From contig JAFSQF010000035.1 of assembly GCA_017446745.1 (NCBI GenBank), forward strand, positions 1-56,143: a stretch of DNA of 56,143 bases. The letters run 5' to 3'. Each line of letters opens with the position of its first letter. Within the stretch, counting starts at the first letter, position 1. Source of the DNA: Bacteroidales bacterium (GTDB taxonomy: Bacteria; Bacteroidota; Bacteroidia; Bacteroidales; P3). Shown piece after piece: positions 32,455-41,987 of this stretch. The translations under genes and the position numbers were made by a program. The notes beneath the pieces are model-generated. The model ran no database searches. It was not told where the DNA came from and was given only the letters and a program-made list of their open reading frames with translations.

Positions 32455-33822
32455 CTATTCGCCTTCCATCATCATTATCTCGTCGCCGAGCCAAATCATT
32501 TCGGCCGCCTGATTGTTTTCGGGGTCCTTGATATAGCAGCGGCATTCGGAGGCTTCGACATCGATGGTGTTGTAGTCGCCGTCTATCTCGGTGCTGGCCA
32601 GGGGCTGCAGGTTGGTGTTGTCGTAGATTTGGAAATAGGTGTGCTGGTTTTCACGTGTTATGGTGTAGGTCACCATTTCGCAGAAGTTGAGGTCGATGAT
32701 GTCCTTGCCTTCGTCGGGAGTGTACTTTGTCAGGTGCGTGCCGTCGAAGCAGTAGTAAAGTGGGTTGGCATCGTTGCGTTTCATAATCCAGCAGCCGCTG
32801 TTTTCTTCGCTTGTGAAAATGGTGTAGTAGCCTGGCAGGACTTCTTGCTCGTCTAGGACGGTTCCGTCCTGGTTGCAGGCTTGCAGGAAGGTGCCTTTGC
32901 TGTCGTTGGCGATAACGTACAGCACGCCGCCGCTGAAGCCGTAGTCGATCAGTTCCATGTTCAGATTCTGCTTTGCATAGGACTGCACAAGGCTTTTGTT
33001 GGTAGACTGGTTGCCGGCCCAGTTGTTGGCGCATTGCGACCACAGGCCGGAGTGGGTCATCTGGCGTGGCGAGGATTTTGCTGACGATTTCGTCGGGAGC
33101 ATCTTCATCACGCTGTTTTTGAGCGGTGAGTAGACGAAATTAGAAGCTCTTGGTTGCGACATAGCTGCGGCTGCAGAGGCGGAACTGTTGTTGACGGCTG
33201 TGCCTGATGTGCTGGCTTTGGTCGCGGTCAAGTAGTTTTGGGTTCTCTGTTTCAGCCTTTCTCTTGAATGGTTGATGTTGGCCGTTGCGGTACGGGTTCT
33301 CTGTTTCAGCCTTTCTCCTGAATGGTTGATGTTGGCCGTTGCGGTACGGGTTGTTGCTTGCGAAGGGCTGCTTGCGGTTTGGCTTTGCTGTTTGCTGCTA
33401 AAGGTGCGGCTGCTGGTTTTCTGGGAGGAACGCGAGCTGTTGTAGCCTGTGTCGGTGTTCCGCTGTTTCGGGCTCGTTGCGGTGCTTCGGCTTGTCGAGA
33501 AACTGTTGTTGTGCGATGTTTTCGGGGCCGACGAGTTGTTCCTGCTGGAGGAATATAACGAGGAACTTCTTGGGGATGAATTCCTTGAGGATGAAAACGA
33601 GCTGGATTTGCTGCTGCTCGACGATTTGCTGCTTTTGTTGCTGCTTGACGATTTACTGCTGCTTGACGAGGATCTTGTTTTACTTGTGCTGCTCTTGTTG
33701 CTGCTTGACGACGAGAAGGAGCCGGAGCGGCTTTTGCTGAATTTGTCGTTTTGGGCGTATGCGGCAGATGTGGAGATCGCGATGCATACGAGAATTGTGA
33801 ACAAGAATCTGATTTTTTTCAT
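32455..33822 (-). CDS. Exported Ser-rich protein with a globular C-terminus (455 aa)
   Basis: Signal peptide MKKIRFLFTILVCIAISTSAAYA, then a low-complexity Ser/Lys/Thr/Arg region (residues about 25-160) dominated by Ser runs, a tandem duplication of an 18-residue segment (RTATANINHSGERLKQRT), and a C-terminal domain of about 200 residues with aromatic-rich beta-type segments (GVLYVIANDSKGTFLQA, GYYTIFTSEENSGCWIM, YYCFDGTHLTKYTPDEGKD). Probably periplasmic or surface exposed; the Ser-rich part could span the wall or be glycosylated. Last gene of the tubulin-like operon, 29 bp after the barrel gene. I do not recognise the family. Confidence 0.85.
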   Translation of the reverse strand: MKKIRFLFTILVCIAISTSAAYAQNDKFSKSRSGSFSSSSSNKSSTSKTRSSSSSSKSSSSNKSSKSSSSSKSSSFSSSRNSSPRSSSLYSSSRNNSSAPKTSHNNSFSTSRSTATSPKQRNTDTGYNSSRSSQKTSSRTFSSKQQSQTASSPSQATTRTATANINHSGERLKQRTRTATANINHSRERLKQRTQNYLTATKASTSGTAVNNSSASAAAAMSQPRASNFVYSPLKNSVMKMLPTKSSAKSSPRQMTHSGLWSQCANNWAGNQSTNKSLVQSYAKQNLNMELIDYGFSGGVLYVIANDSKGTFLQACNQDGTVLDEQEVLPGYYTIFTSEENSGCWIMKRNDANPLYYCFDGTHLTKYTPDEGKDIIDLNFCEMVTYTITRENQHTYFQIYDNTNLQPLASTEIDGDYNTIDVEASECRCYIKDPENNQAAEMIWLGDEIMMMEGE

Positions 33823-33851
33823 TTTGATTTTGGTGTTTGATTGTTAATTAA

Positions 33852-35093
33852 TTAAAACAGATACCAACGGAATCCGACGCCTCCGGCGAATCCGCCTATG
33901 GTTTTGTCTAAAATGCGTACTGTGAGATAGAGGTCGAACCGTTCTTCGCGGTAGCCGGCGACGATTTTGACGCTGTTGCCTGTCGATTGGGCCTTTGCCG
34001 TCGTGTTGTCGGCCGATGTTTTGCCAAAGGTCAGCAAGGATATTTCTCCGCCCAGTCCGACAAACAGGGATTCGTCGAAGTTAAGTCGTATTTCGGGTGC
34101 GAGGTGCAGGTTGGGTTTGAGGAAGGAACCTACGGAAGTTCCCACGCCGAGGAGGCCGTTGACTGTGTTGTGTGGACGTCCGATGCGAAGCACCACATTG
34201 GCTTCGATGCCGCCGTAGAATTTGGCGGTGTCGTAGTCGACTTTGGAGCTGTCGGGCAGCGTGAGGAACGGGTCGGCTCCGACACCGATGGTCAGCAGTG
34301 ACCCGTAGGCTGCTTTTTTGCGTGGTGTGGGTGCTACGACGGGTTTGCTAGAACTGGAAGATTTCGATGTTGTTTTGGTACTGGATGATGTGTTCTGGTT
34401 GTTTCCGTTTTGCCCTTGCAGGAATTTTTTTCCTTCGGTGCGCAGTAGGTTGGAGACTGTTGCGTAATGTTCGGATTTGGGGTATTTGGTGATGAAGGTG
34501 CGGCACTGGTTGAAGGCGTCCTTGTTGGGGATGGCGGTGAAATTGTAGGTTTTTTGCTTGAGGCTGAGGTAAAGGTCGTTTTCTGCCTTGGCTGCCAGGG
34601 TGTTGTTATATATTGCCAACAGGTCGCTGGGGACATCGGTTTTCGGCACTTTTTCAATGTATTGTATGAATTTTGCCATATCGTTTGCCGCTACGGCCAT
34701 ACGGGCTTGTTCAAGGAAGTAGTCGGTGCTGTCGCTGGCGGGGATTTCGACAACCATAACGTAGGTGACGTTGCTCTGGATGGGGTCGAATTCGTGGCGC
34801 AGAGGGAGGTATTGCTTTGTTTTGACTGTGAGCCAGTTGGCACCATTCATCATATAAATAAGCCATTCGCCGTTGTTGTATTCGGTCGATAAGAAGTCGC
34901 CTTCAAACTCGGCATCGGGAATAACCAGGCCGAGTTTGATGAGTCCGCAGTTCACGCCGTTGGCGTCCTTTACGGGATTCTTGGCGGCATCGGTCATAGT
35001 CAGGTCGGCGCGGAATTCGATGATTTTCAGTTCCTGCGCATTCATTGTTATTGCGCACACAAGTGTCAGGCAAAGTAAAGCTAATTTTCTCAT
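33852..35093 (-). CDS. Exported protein with a probable outer-membrane beta-barrel C-terminus (413 aa)
   Basis: Signal peptide MRKLALLCLTLVCAITMNA. The N-terminal domain (about 20-140) has DLTMTDAAKNPVKDANGVNCGLIKL, reminiscent of periplasmic PEGA-like or carboxypeptidase-regulatory beta domains. A helical repeat segment follows (about 140-225, TFITKYPKSEHYATVSNLLR), then a Ser/Thr linker, then alternating strands (YGGIEANVVLRIGRP, FVGLGGEISLLTFGK, VKIVAGYREERFDLYLTVRI) ending in GGFAGGVGFRWYLF. The terminal aromatic and strand pattern suggest an outer-membrane barrel. It would be the outer end of an envelope-spanning assembly; this is inference. Confidence 0.85.
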   Translation of the reverse strand: MRKLALLCLTLVCAITMNAQELKIIEFRADLTMTDAAKNPVKDANGVNCGLIKLGLVIPDAEFEGDFLSTEYNNGEWLIYMMNGANWLTVKTKQYLPLRHEFDPIQSNVTYVMVVEIPASDSTDYFLEQARMAVAANDMAKFIQYIEKVPKTDVPSDLLAIYNNTLAAKAENDLYLSLKQKTYNFTAIPNKDAFNQCRTFITKYPKSEHYATVSNLLRTEGKKFLQGQNGNNQNTSSSTKTTSKSSSSSKPVVAPTPRKKAAYGSLLTIGVGADPFLTLPDSSKVDYDTAKFYGGIEANVVLRIGRPHNTVNGLLGVGTSVGSFLKPNLHLAPEIRLNFDESLFVGLGGEISLLTFGKTSADNTTAKAQSTGNSVKIVAGYREERFDLYLTVRILDKTIGGFAGGVGFRWYLF

Positions 35094-35107
35094 ATTGAAG
35101 TTTTTGC

Positions 35108-36076
35108 TTATTTCAGTTTAAAATTGCTCAGTGTGAAGATGTCGTTTTCGTCGACTTCCATAGGTTGCCAGGTGCGGACGAGGATTTGCGGGTGCAGTTC
35201 GTCGCTGAAGTCCCAGATGATGAACAGGATGCCTTCGTCGCTGTAGTTCTTTGTGAACCATCCCTGTTTGAGGGTTACTCCATAGTAGTTGGGCTTGGCA
35301 CCGTGGCGTACTATTTCGATGTCGTCGAACTTGACGTTGATATAGCTGTTGCGCGCAAAAACGCCTTTCAAGTGCTTCAGGTACTGCTGTTTTCCGTATG
35401 AGGTATATTCCACCGAGACAGGCTTGATGTCGCTATGGACACGTTTTACGACACGGCCGGTGACGATCAGTGCATCGTCGCTGAAAACGTCCTCCATAAA
35501 ATTCATATTCTTCTGTATGTATGCCATTTTGAAACGCTCGACCCACTGCAGTATCTGAATGCGGCGGTCGGCATCGTTAAGGCGCTCACCTTCGCGGATG
35601 ATGCTCATATACTGCTGCACACCCATAGTGATGTTGAAGTCGGTGATGTTTCCGCGCCGGTCGTAGTTTATGCACACTTCCTGATTGATGTCGCCGTCGT
35701 AAGAGTCGTCGAAAGGTTTCATTTCTACAGCGATGTTGCGCACCTGGTATTCGATGACGGCTCCAGTGCTCGACTTGATTTGCAGGCAGTGTTCGACGAT
35801 GTCGTCGTCGGCTATGCGGAAATGCACATTGTTCCACATCATACCGATGCTTTGCGAGGCAAGATTGTCGATGTTGATTCCGCTGTAGTTTATGTCTTTG
35901 CCACTCGATTCAGCCTGATTTATGGCGGAGAGGAGCATAGACGTGTTGCGTTCGATGTTGCTTTTAAGTGCTGGGTCTGTTACGCCGTCCGAAATTTCAA
36001 AGTTGACAGCGTCCTGGGCGTAGGCACCAAGAGTCAGGACTAAAGCCAACATATACATAATAATTCGCTTCATCAT
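35108..36076 (-). CDS. Exported protein with an NTF2/SnoaL-like C-terminal region (322 aa)
   Basis: Signal peptide MMKRIIMYMLALVLTLGAYA. The N-terminal half contains SNIERNTSMLLSAINQAESSGKDI and a beta-rich part. The C-terminal half (about 165-310), WVERFKMAYIQKNMNFMEDVFSDDALIVTGRVVK through FFIIWDFSD-like strands, looks like a cone-shaped NTF2/SnoaL fold, used in many exported proteins for binding or protein contacts. No catalytic motif is visible. Third gene from the operon end, spaced 42 and 14 bp from its neighbours. Fold call is by eye. Confidence 0.82.
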   Translation of the reverse strand: MMKRIIMYMLALVLTLGAYAQDAVNFEISDGVTDPALKSNIERNTSMLLSAINQAESSGKDINYSGINIDNLASQSIGMMWNNVHFRIADDDIVEHCLQIKSSTGAVIEYQVRNIAVEMKPFDDSYDGDINQEVCINYDRRGNITDFNITMGVQQYMSIIREGERLNDADRRIQILQWVERFKMAYIQKNMNFMEDVFSDDALIVTGRVVKRVHSDIKPVSVEYTSYGKQQYLKHLKGVFARNSYINVKFDDIEIVRHGAKPNYYGVTLKQGWFTKNYSDEGILFIIWDFSDELHPQILVRTWQPMEVDENDIFTLSNFKLK

Positions 36077-36118
36077 ATTAATTGTTAATTTATTGCTGAA
36101 AGTGTATTGGTGGTGTTT

Positions 36119-37093
36119 TTATTTTGCGAAGTTAAACCATAATGCGTTCATACCTTTGTGCGCCTCAAGCGAGGACATTGTCATTGTCCGGTAGTCGATG
36201 CGTTCGGACGTTCCGTTGCCGAGAATGGTCACTAGTTTTCCTTTTTCGTCGAATATGGCCCAAAAAGAGTTGGCTACAGACGGACAGCGGTCTACGGTGC
36301 CATAGTTTTTGATTTTGTATTCTGTCTTTAGGCGGTTAAGGCGTACACGGAAAGATGCTATGTCTCCGCATTTCAAGAGGGAATTGATTGCATCTTGTTT
36401 CCATCCGCTGAGTGGCGACACTGCTTTGTTGGCTGATTGTGTAACGGGCTCCTTTGGGGTCGGAACGGGAGTTGTTTCGATTACTGTTTTTTTTTCTGCC
36501 TCGATGGTTGGCTGGATGGTATTGGCGGCAACTGGTATGTCAATGTCTACAACTTCATCTGGCTCCATTTCTACGGCTATCTCCGATTCCGGTATGTTGA
36601 CTGTTGAATTTGCTGTTGAAACTGTGGTTGCAGAAACATTGGCGGAGTTTGATGGTTTGTCGGTGACCGATATGGCTGTGCCGCTCTTGGCATTGATAAC
36701 GGTAGTGTTGTTGACGCCTTCGATGTCGGATTTCTTGACGTATACGAAAACGCGGTACATCGTTCCACGCATCATTGTCATCGACTCGCTCTTGGTACTG
36801 ATGTTCTTGATGAGGACGTTGTCGGCATTGGTCAATTTGCGTTTGGAGGAGATGTATTCCTCGATTTGTTTCATCAACAACTCGTTTGCCACATCGCGAG
36901 CTTCGGCTTCGGTAGCCATCGTCGATTCGGCATAGATATATATCTGGTTGCGTTTAATGTTGTTGATTTCTTTTGATGTGGTTTGAGCCGGCACAACTTC
37001 TGCAAACAGAAGCATTAGGACAAGGGCCAGCAGCTTTTTTTTAGGTCCGCAGAAATGCGGCTGTATCCTTGTGGTATGGTTATTTTTCGTCAT
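36119..37093 (-). CDS. Exported protein with an N-terminal LPP20-like region (324 aa)
   Basis: A Lys-rich start (MTKNNHTTRIQPHFCGPKKK) precedes a hydrophobic signal LLALVLMLLFAEVVPAQ. The next ~110 residues (IYIYAESTMATEAEARDVANELLMKQIEEYISSKRK, then TMMRGTMYRVFVYVKKSDI) resemble the LPP20 fold of exported stress-related proteins. The middle is a Thr/Ser/Pro-rich linker, and a conserved C-terminal region (GWKQDAINSLLKCGDIASF ... LVTILGNGTSERIDYRTM) closes the protein. Its start overlaps the end of the preceding gene by 14 bp. Function unknown. Confidence 0.8.
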   Translation of the reverse strand: MTKNNHTTRIQPHFCGPKKKLLALVLMLLFAEVVPAQTTSKEINNIKRNQIYIYAESTMATEAEARDVANELLMKQIEEYISSKRKLTNADNVLIKNISTKSESMTMMRGTMYRVFVYVKKSDIEGVNNTTVINAKSGTAISVTDKPSNSANVSATTVSTANSTVNIPESEIAVEMEPDEVVDIDIPVAANTIQPTIEAEKKTVIETTPVPTPKEPVTQSANKAVSPLSGWKQDAINSLLKCGDIASFRVRLNRLKTEYKIKNYGTVDRCPSVANSFWAIFDEKGKLVTILGNGTSERIDYRTMTMSSLEAHKGMNALWFNFAK

Positions 37094-38018
37094 CTTTGAA
37101 TATGTTTTTCACGTTCGACAATGGAATATAACAGTTCATGCGGGCGTTGACCACACCTTTGTTTTCATCCAGGACGGAGGGATTGAAATTGATTTTTGCG
37201 ATATGCGTGTAGCCGAGCATCTCGTTGTGCATAAACAGTTCGCAAACAACGTTGTCTTTGTCGTTGCTGATTATGCCATAGTAGGGTGTGCATCCTTCCG
37301 AAAGGCAGTAGCCGACCAGTTGCCGGAGCGGCACGGTGAAGGTGTCGGTCTTGAAATTGTTTTTTACGAGGACCACCGATATCAGCAGGCTGTTCACTGT
37401 TTCGGTGCCTGTAAGCAGATTGGCCATCGTTTCGCAAGGGAAGTCGCTGCTGTACAGCAGGCTGTAGTGGTTGCCGTCTTTCACATAGTAGCGGTTCCCG
37501 CTGAGCTCGGGTATCAAGAATGTACTGCCTTGCAGCAGGTAGATTTTGCTTTGTCCGATTTGTTGCAGCAGTTGGTCAGGAATTTCATATTCGCTGGGCT
37601 CATCAATCGTTGCATTGCGAATGTTATGTTCGAATTCGTCTTCGGCGTCAATCATGTTGGTCCCGAGGATGAGCCTGTAGTCGGCGGGATATGATAGCGA
37701 TACCTGGTCGGTGCTGTCGTGTGTGAACTGCAGCAGGTAGCGTTTGCCGTCAGCGAGGATGATGTTCACTGCCGCTGTGGAGTCGTTGCAAAGCCTTCGG
37801 AGGTCGTCGAAACTGCCGTCGCGTAGCAATATTTTTTCGGTACGCATATAGTCGTTGAACGGCATACCGTTCACTTCTCCAAATTCGGCATACGAAGCGA
37901 GCTTGATGGCAAATTGCCTGTGCATTTCGATGTAGTCGGGCTGTGCACAAACAATTCCTGGGCCTACTGCCAAAAGCAGGCCCAGGACAAGTGTTTGTAT
38001 GTTGGTTGTCAGCTTCAT
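37080..38018 (-). CDS. Exported hypothetical protein (312 aa)
   Basis: Signal peptide MKLTTNIQTLVLGLLLAVGPGIVCA. The mature part opens with YIEMHRQFAIKLASYAEFGEVNGMPFNDYMRTEKILL and continues with mixed alpha/beta segments (YPADYRLILGTNMIDAEDEFEHNI, KIYLLQGSTFLIPELSGNRYYV). The family is not recognised. Its start is 5 bp after the zinc-ribbon/TM gene and it overlaps the next gene, so translation within this part of the operon is probably coupled. Periplasmic location expected. Confidence 0.82.
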   Translation of the reverse strand: MKLTTNIQTLVLGLLLAVGPGIVCAQPDYIEMHRQFAIKLASYAEFGEVNGMPFNDYMRTEKILLRDGSFDDLRRLCNDSTAAVNIILADGKRYLLQFTHDSTDQVSLSYPADYRLILGTNMIDAEDEFEHNIRNATIDEPSEYEIPDQLLQQIGQSKIYLLQGSTFLIPELSGNRYYVKDGNHYSLLYSSDFPCETMANLLTGTETVNSLLISVVLVKNNFKTDTFTVPLRQLVGYCLSEGCTPYYGIISNDKDNVVCELFMHNEMLGYTHIAKINFNPSVLDENKGVVNARMNCYIPLSNVKNIFKDDEK

Positions 38019-38023
38019 CAGCG

Positions 38024-38758
38024 TTAGCAGTTAAACCACTTGCGGGTGCCGTCGGCACGGTGCAGCTCACCGGCACGCAGACGGCCGTTGTCGAACTTGG
38101 TGTTCTCGATGGTTTCGCCGGAACGGACGTCGAGCTTAGAGCCGCGACCGTCTTTGAGGTCGATGCTGTAGCTGCTCTTCACTCTGATGGTGCCGCCCAC
38201 GCCGTGGGGTTTGCCACCCTGCATAGGACCGCTGTAGCTGCCCCACCCGAGATTGGTGCTGCCGCTGGCGGAGCCAGTACTGGTTTTGACCGATTTCTTT
38301 TTGGCATTGGCGATAGAGTCGGCAATGCGCTGAGCCTCTTCTGCTTGTGCGATAGAGTCGGCGATGCGCTGCTGCTCGTCCATTGCTGCCTGGTTGGCGG
38401 CGTTGACGAGGGCTATAGAGTCGGCAATGCGCTGCTCTTCAGCCTCACGCACCTGCTGGACGGAATCCTGTATGCGTTGTGCCTCAAGCATCGCTGCTTC
38501 TTTCTTCTTGTTGCTGCTCGAGATGCCCATTGCGGCACCCACGCCACCACCGATGACCACCACGGCGGCGGCGATGAGGATGATGAGTTTCTTCTTGTTT
38601 GGGTCGAGTCCGCCATTTTTTTTCGTTTCGGACACTTCCTCAAGTGGATTATGACATTCAGAGCAAACAAAATTCAGGTCGTCTGCTATCTGGATTTCCT
38701 CTTTGTCAGCCAGGCTGCAGTTGACTACATTTTTGCAAATACCTTTTTTTTCTGCCAT
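38024..38758 (-). CDS. Zinc-ribbon / transmembrane / MORN-like protein (244 aa)
   Basis: Four cysteines at 8, 14, 32 and 35 (ICKNVVNC and FVCSECHNPL) form a likely N-terminal zinc ribbon. A membrane helix follows (about 56-79, LIILIAAAVVVIGGGVGAAM), then a helical repeat region with four RIADSIA-type heptads, then a C-terminal MORN-like part (GWGSYSGPMQGGKPHGVG, LRAGELHRADGTRKWF). With an N-in orientation the ribbon would be cytoplasmic, near the tubulin-like protein encoded 13 bp upstream, and the coiled coil and MORN part periplasmic. It is therefore a candidate link between cytoplasm and envelope. Domain calls are by eye. Confidence 0.85.
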   Translation of the reverse strand: MAEKKGICKNVVNCSLADKEEIQIADDLNFVCSECHNPLEEVSETKKNGGLDPNKKKLIILIAAAVVVIGGGVGAAMGISSSNKKKEAAMLEAQRIQDSVQQVREAEEQRIADSIALVNAANQAAMDEQQRIADSIAQAEEAQRIADSIANAKKKSVKTSTGSASGSTNLGWGSYSGPMQGGKPHGVGGTIRVKSSYSIDLKDGRGSKLDVRSGETIENTKFDNGRLRAGELHRADGTRKWFNC

Positions 38759-38771
38759 TTTTCGTTGGGTT

Positions 38772-41700
38772 TTATAGTTCTTGTAAATTGTTTTTGATAA
38801 TGTCAGCCACTATGTTGGTGTAGCGCTCGTAATCTTCGTGATACTTGTCCCCGTCACACAGGCTGTTCAACACCTCGTTTTGCAATACGGCAACCAGTTT
38901 TTCTTTTATTTCTGCACGTTGGGTATTGCTGCGGGTTTCGTTCTTGAGTTTTATATCCACCTGTTGTTTGATGCGGTCTGCAATGGCTGGTTCCATACAT
39001 ACGGCATTCCACGTAAGGCCAAAATTGCTGGCTTTGCTGTGCGGTATTGGCAGGTCGTCCTCTACGCCAAGGGCATTGATGCCCCTGTAGCAGGCAAAAC
39101 GTTCGCCGGTGCTCTTGGTCTGCTCGGTTATCAAGCCGAAGGCGTAGGCCAGCATCATCACAGGCAGCATTTCGCGTTGCAGTTCCTCGACACTCTTGTT
39201 GAAAAGGGCAGGGAACGCCTTGTCGAAGTCGGCGAAACTTTCTGTGTGGAGCAGCATACGGTTGTACTCGCCGTCGGGTCCTGACACTTTGGAGTCATAC
39301 TTTTCCTTCAAGGTTGTCATATTGGCCAGATAACGCAGGGGGAATCCAGATGCGGCAGTGACCACTACAATCTCATTTTCTTTGTAGTGTACAGAGACAT
39401 CGCTTTTGGAGACGGGGTAGCCGTCGGAATTGTTGGCGAAAGCTTCGATGAGTTTTTCGCGGAATTCTTGCGTGGTACTGGTCGGTTCGGGAATTGACAA
39501 TTGTATCATCTTCATCATCTTCACGCCGTCGGCAGTCTCGGTGGGATTGAACTGCACACAGGGTTTTGCCATCTTGACCACCTGCGAGACAAATTCTTTC
39601 ATCTTTTCGTGAGTTACTAGCTCCTGCTTTAGTTTTTCGAGGATGTTGACGTTGGTCATCCGGTTGGCAGAGTCGTTGTTGGCAGTGTTTTCCATTGCAG
39701 TTTTTGCAATATTGCCGCATTCAACAAACATAGTGGTTCGGATGGTCTCATAGTCGACCGTCTTGTTCAGAAGCCCAAACGATACCTCTGCATTTTCGCC
39801 GAGCATTTCGACTAATCGGTTGCGTATGTTTTTGGCCGCTGAAGTGGTGGAGATCTGCTCGTTTTTTGATGTCATATACTGTTTGACGATGGATCGGACT
39901 TGGTTTGGGTCATACCTCTTCAGGACGGTATCGGTTTGGTCTTCTGTTGGGTTGCATTTGGAAGCGATCTCTTCCAATACGTTCTCTATAATGCTATCGA
40001 TTTGCAGGTGGCACTCTTTCACCTTTTCCTTGATGGCATTAAGGCGGAACGCTACTTCCTGAAGCAACATTTTTGCAAATCTGAGAGCTTCTGCTTCGGT
40101 AGAGCGGAAATAGTATTCTTTAAGTGCAGTCTGGAACTGGTTGAATATCTTGCCCGAAGCGCCGGTTATGGCATCCTTGAGCCAGCCAATGTTGTCGTAT
40201 TGGTCGCGTACTTCCTTCACTTTTTGCTGCAACTGTGGAAGTTTGTCGTTGGCAATGCTGGAACTGCGTTGTTCGAATTGCTTCATACGCTCTTCGCAGT
40301 TCTGAATCAGTAGCGATAGGCATTTTTCGACCTCAAGCATACTGCGAGTTCCATCCTGCCATTCTTTGAAAAGAATTGTTTCTATATGATGGCTGATGTG
40401 GTTTGCCATTCCGGACAGTTCTTTCTCCTTCTGCAGAGAGTAGAACTTGGCGACGCCGGTGCCTCGGAATTTTGATGCTTTTTCATCGATTTCGCTGTCG
40501 TAGGCTTTCCGCATCAAAGTGCTGAATTCGCGGACCCAGAGTTTTTTGTCTTGAAAGTATTTCTGCACTTTGGCAGCAAAAGCATTGGCGAAAGCCTCCC
40601 AAGTTTTTTCAAGGTTTTTCCATTTCTCGCTCGACTCGTTGCGGATAATCGGCAGAGAGAGTTTCAGGTGCTCTTCGTCTAACATATAAATGCCTAAGTC
40701 CGAGTCTTTCTGCAGTTTTTCGTAGAAGCCGCTAGCCACTTCTTCGTAGGTACATTTGCTATATCCCTGTCCTTCCACATAGTGGTTGTAAGCGATTTGC
40801 AGCGCAGCCTGCTCGGCATAGCTATAGGTGGCATATTCACGCACCTCGGTCTCGGGATAGTTTACACGAGTGATACCGAAGGTGAGGAACTGACGGCCGT
40901 GCACCTTGCGTCCGGCACGGTCTTCCTCGGCACCGACGCCCTCGTTCTCGCAGCCTACCAGTCTGGCCAATCTGCCTTGCGAGCCTACTTTTTCAGGTAC
41001 TACTATTGTCTGGAAAAGGAAGTTGGCAACCATTGTCGGCAAATCGTTCTTGATGTCAAAAATCTTGCCGGCCTCATTCACGTTGCTGTATACATAGCAG
41101 GCTTCGAAGGGCTGGACCCCCTTCAGCAGGCGGCGCACCTTGCCTGAGCCGATGTCGGGTTTGCCGCTGACGTCTACAGGGTTGTATGTCCCCACGCTGA
41201 GTGCATTCAGCTCCGAGAGGGCTGCATAGCCGTTAGCTTGATAGAATCCTCCCTTTGCAAAGTCGGGGTTGGCCACGTTGCGTTCAGGCATATATGCAAA
41301 TATTCTTATCTTGTAAGTCCAATCAACATTCAAACCTTCACCTACTTTGACGGATGGATATTCGGTGCGGATCTGGCTAACAACATCGATAATGGATCCT
41401 GATCCCGTGCCTCCTGCCAATCCGGCACAGATATGGAAAGTGATATTCTCGTCGCCACCTTTCAAATTGTGCAGTCTGGTAACGGCATTAGTCAGCACGT
41501 TATAGAAGTTGTCGGGAATGTTCTCATTGCTCATATTGTTGGCAATGAGCATTCTGCCCAGTCGGCGACGCTGGCCGCCGATGCCCGAGTTGATGAGGCT
41601 CACCATATTGCTGTCGCGCTGCAACATGGCGATTTCGTTGGGCTTTAGAAACGCTTCGACACCAGGATATTTCCTTGTGTTTGTCAACAGATCGCTGTTG

Positions 41701-41927
41701 ACACCGTGGGTGCTGGCACACTGGGTGCATTCCAATGCTACGGAATGTCCCATCACTTTCCAGGACTGACTTTCGGCAAGGTCGGCTGTAGACGAATCCA
41801 GATATATATACTCGATGTTAACTCCTTCGGGGGAATTGCTGTTGAACTCTTCGTAAATGCGTTTGCGGAATTCGCGAATAACACTTCCACCTGTACCTCC
41901 AAGGCCTATAATAAGATGATTGGACAT
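38772..41927 (-). CDS. Large tubulin/FtsZ-like GTPase (Tubulin_2 type, 1051 aa)
   Basis: N-terminal nucleotide-binding domain with a Rossmann-type opening LIIGLGGTGGSVIREF (5-20) and the tubulin signature CAGLAGGTGSGSII (167-180, GGTGSG at 172-177). This matches the large tubulin-like family (Pfam Tubulin_2), distant FtsZ relatives proposed from genome context to act in membrane remodelling. After about residue 430 a long helical, coiled-coil-rich region follows (e.g. IANDKLPQLQQKVKEVRDQYD), much longer than FtsZ, and a C-terminal alpha/beta part (YGLITEQTKSTGERFACY-like). No signal peptide or TM helix, so cytoplasmic. Polymerisation is expected but unproven. It is the core of the operon. Confidence 0.9.
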   Translation of the reverse strand: MSNHLIIGLGGTGGSVIREFRKRIYEEFNSNSPEGVNIEYIYLDSSTADLAESQSWKVMGHSVALECTQCASTHGVNSDLLTNTRKYPGVEAFLKPNEIAMLQRDSNMVSLINSGIGGQRRRLGRMLIANNMSNENIPDNFYNVLTNAVTRLHNLKGGDENITFHICAGLAGGTGSGSIIDVVSQIRTEYPSVKVGEGLNVDWTYKIRIFAYMPERNVANPDFAKGGFYQANGYAALSELNALSVGTYNPVDVSGKPDIGSGKVRRLLKGVQPFEACYVYSNVNEAGKIFDIKNDLPTMVANFLFQTIVVPEKVGSQGRLARLVGCENEGVGAEEDRAGRKVHGRQFLTFGITRVNYPETEVREYATYSYAEQAALQIAYNHYVEGQGYSKCTYEEVASGFYEKLQKDSDLGIYMLDEEHLKLSLPIIRNESSEKWKNLEKTWEAFANAFAAKVQKYFQDKKLWVREFSTLMRKAYDSEIDEKASKFRGTGVAKFYSLQKEKELSGMANHISHHIETILFKEWQDGTRSMLEVEKCLSLLIQNCEERMKQFEQRSSSIANDKLPQLQQKVKEVRDQYDNIGWLKDAITGASGKIFNQFQTALKEYYFRSTEAEALRFAKMLLQEVAFRLNAIKEKVKECHLQIDSIIENVLEEIASKCNPTEDQTDTVLKRYDPNQVRSIVKQYMTSKNEQISTTSAAKNIRNRLVEMLGENAEVSFGLLNKTVDYETIRTTMFVECGNIAKTAMENTANNDSANRMTNVNILEKLKQELVTHEKMKEFVSQVVKMAKPCVQFNPTETADGVKMMKMIQLSIPEPTSTTQEFREKLIEAFANNSDGYPVSKSDVSVHYKENEIVVVTAASGFPLRYLANMTTLKEKYDSKVSGPDGEYNRMLLHTESFADFDKAFPALFNKSVEELQREMLPVMMLAYAFGLITEQTKSTGERFACYRGINALGVEDDLPIPHSKASNFGLTWNAVCMEPAIADRIKQQVDIKLKNETRSNTQRAEIKEKLVAVLQNEVLNSLCDGDKYHEDYERYTNIVADIIKNNLQEL

Positions 41928-41987
41928 AAGCGAGAATATTTTAATTGATTAAAGATTTCGTTTTGGTGTTCTGTTGAACTTAGCAGG

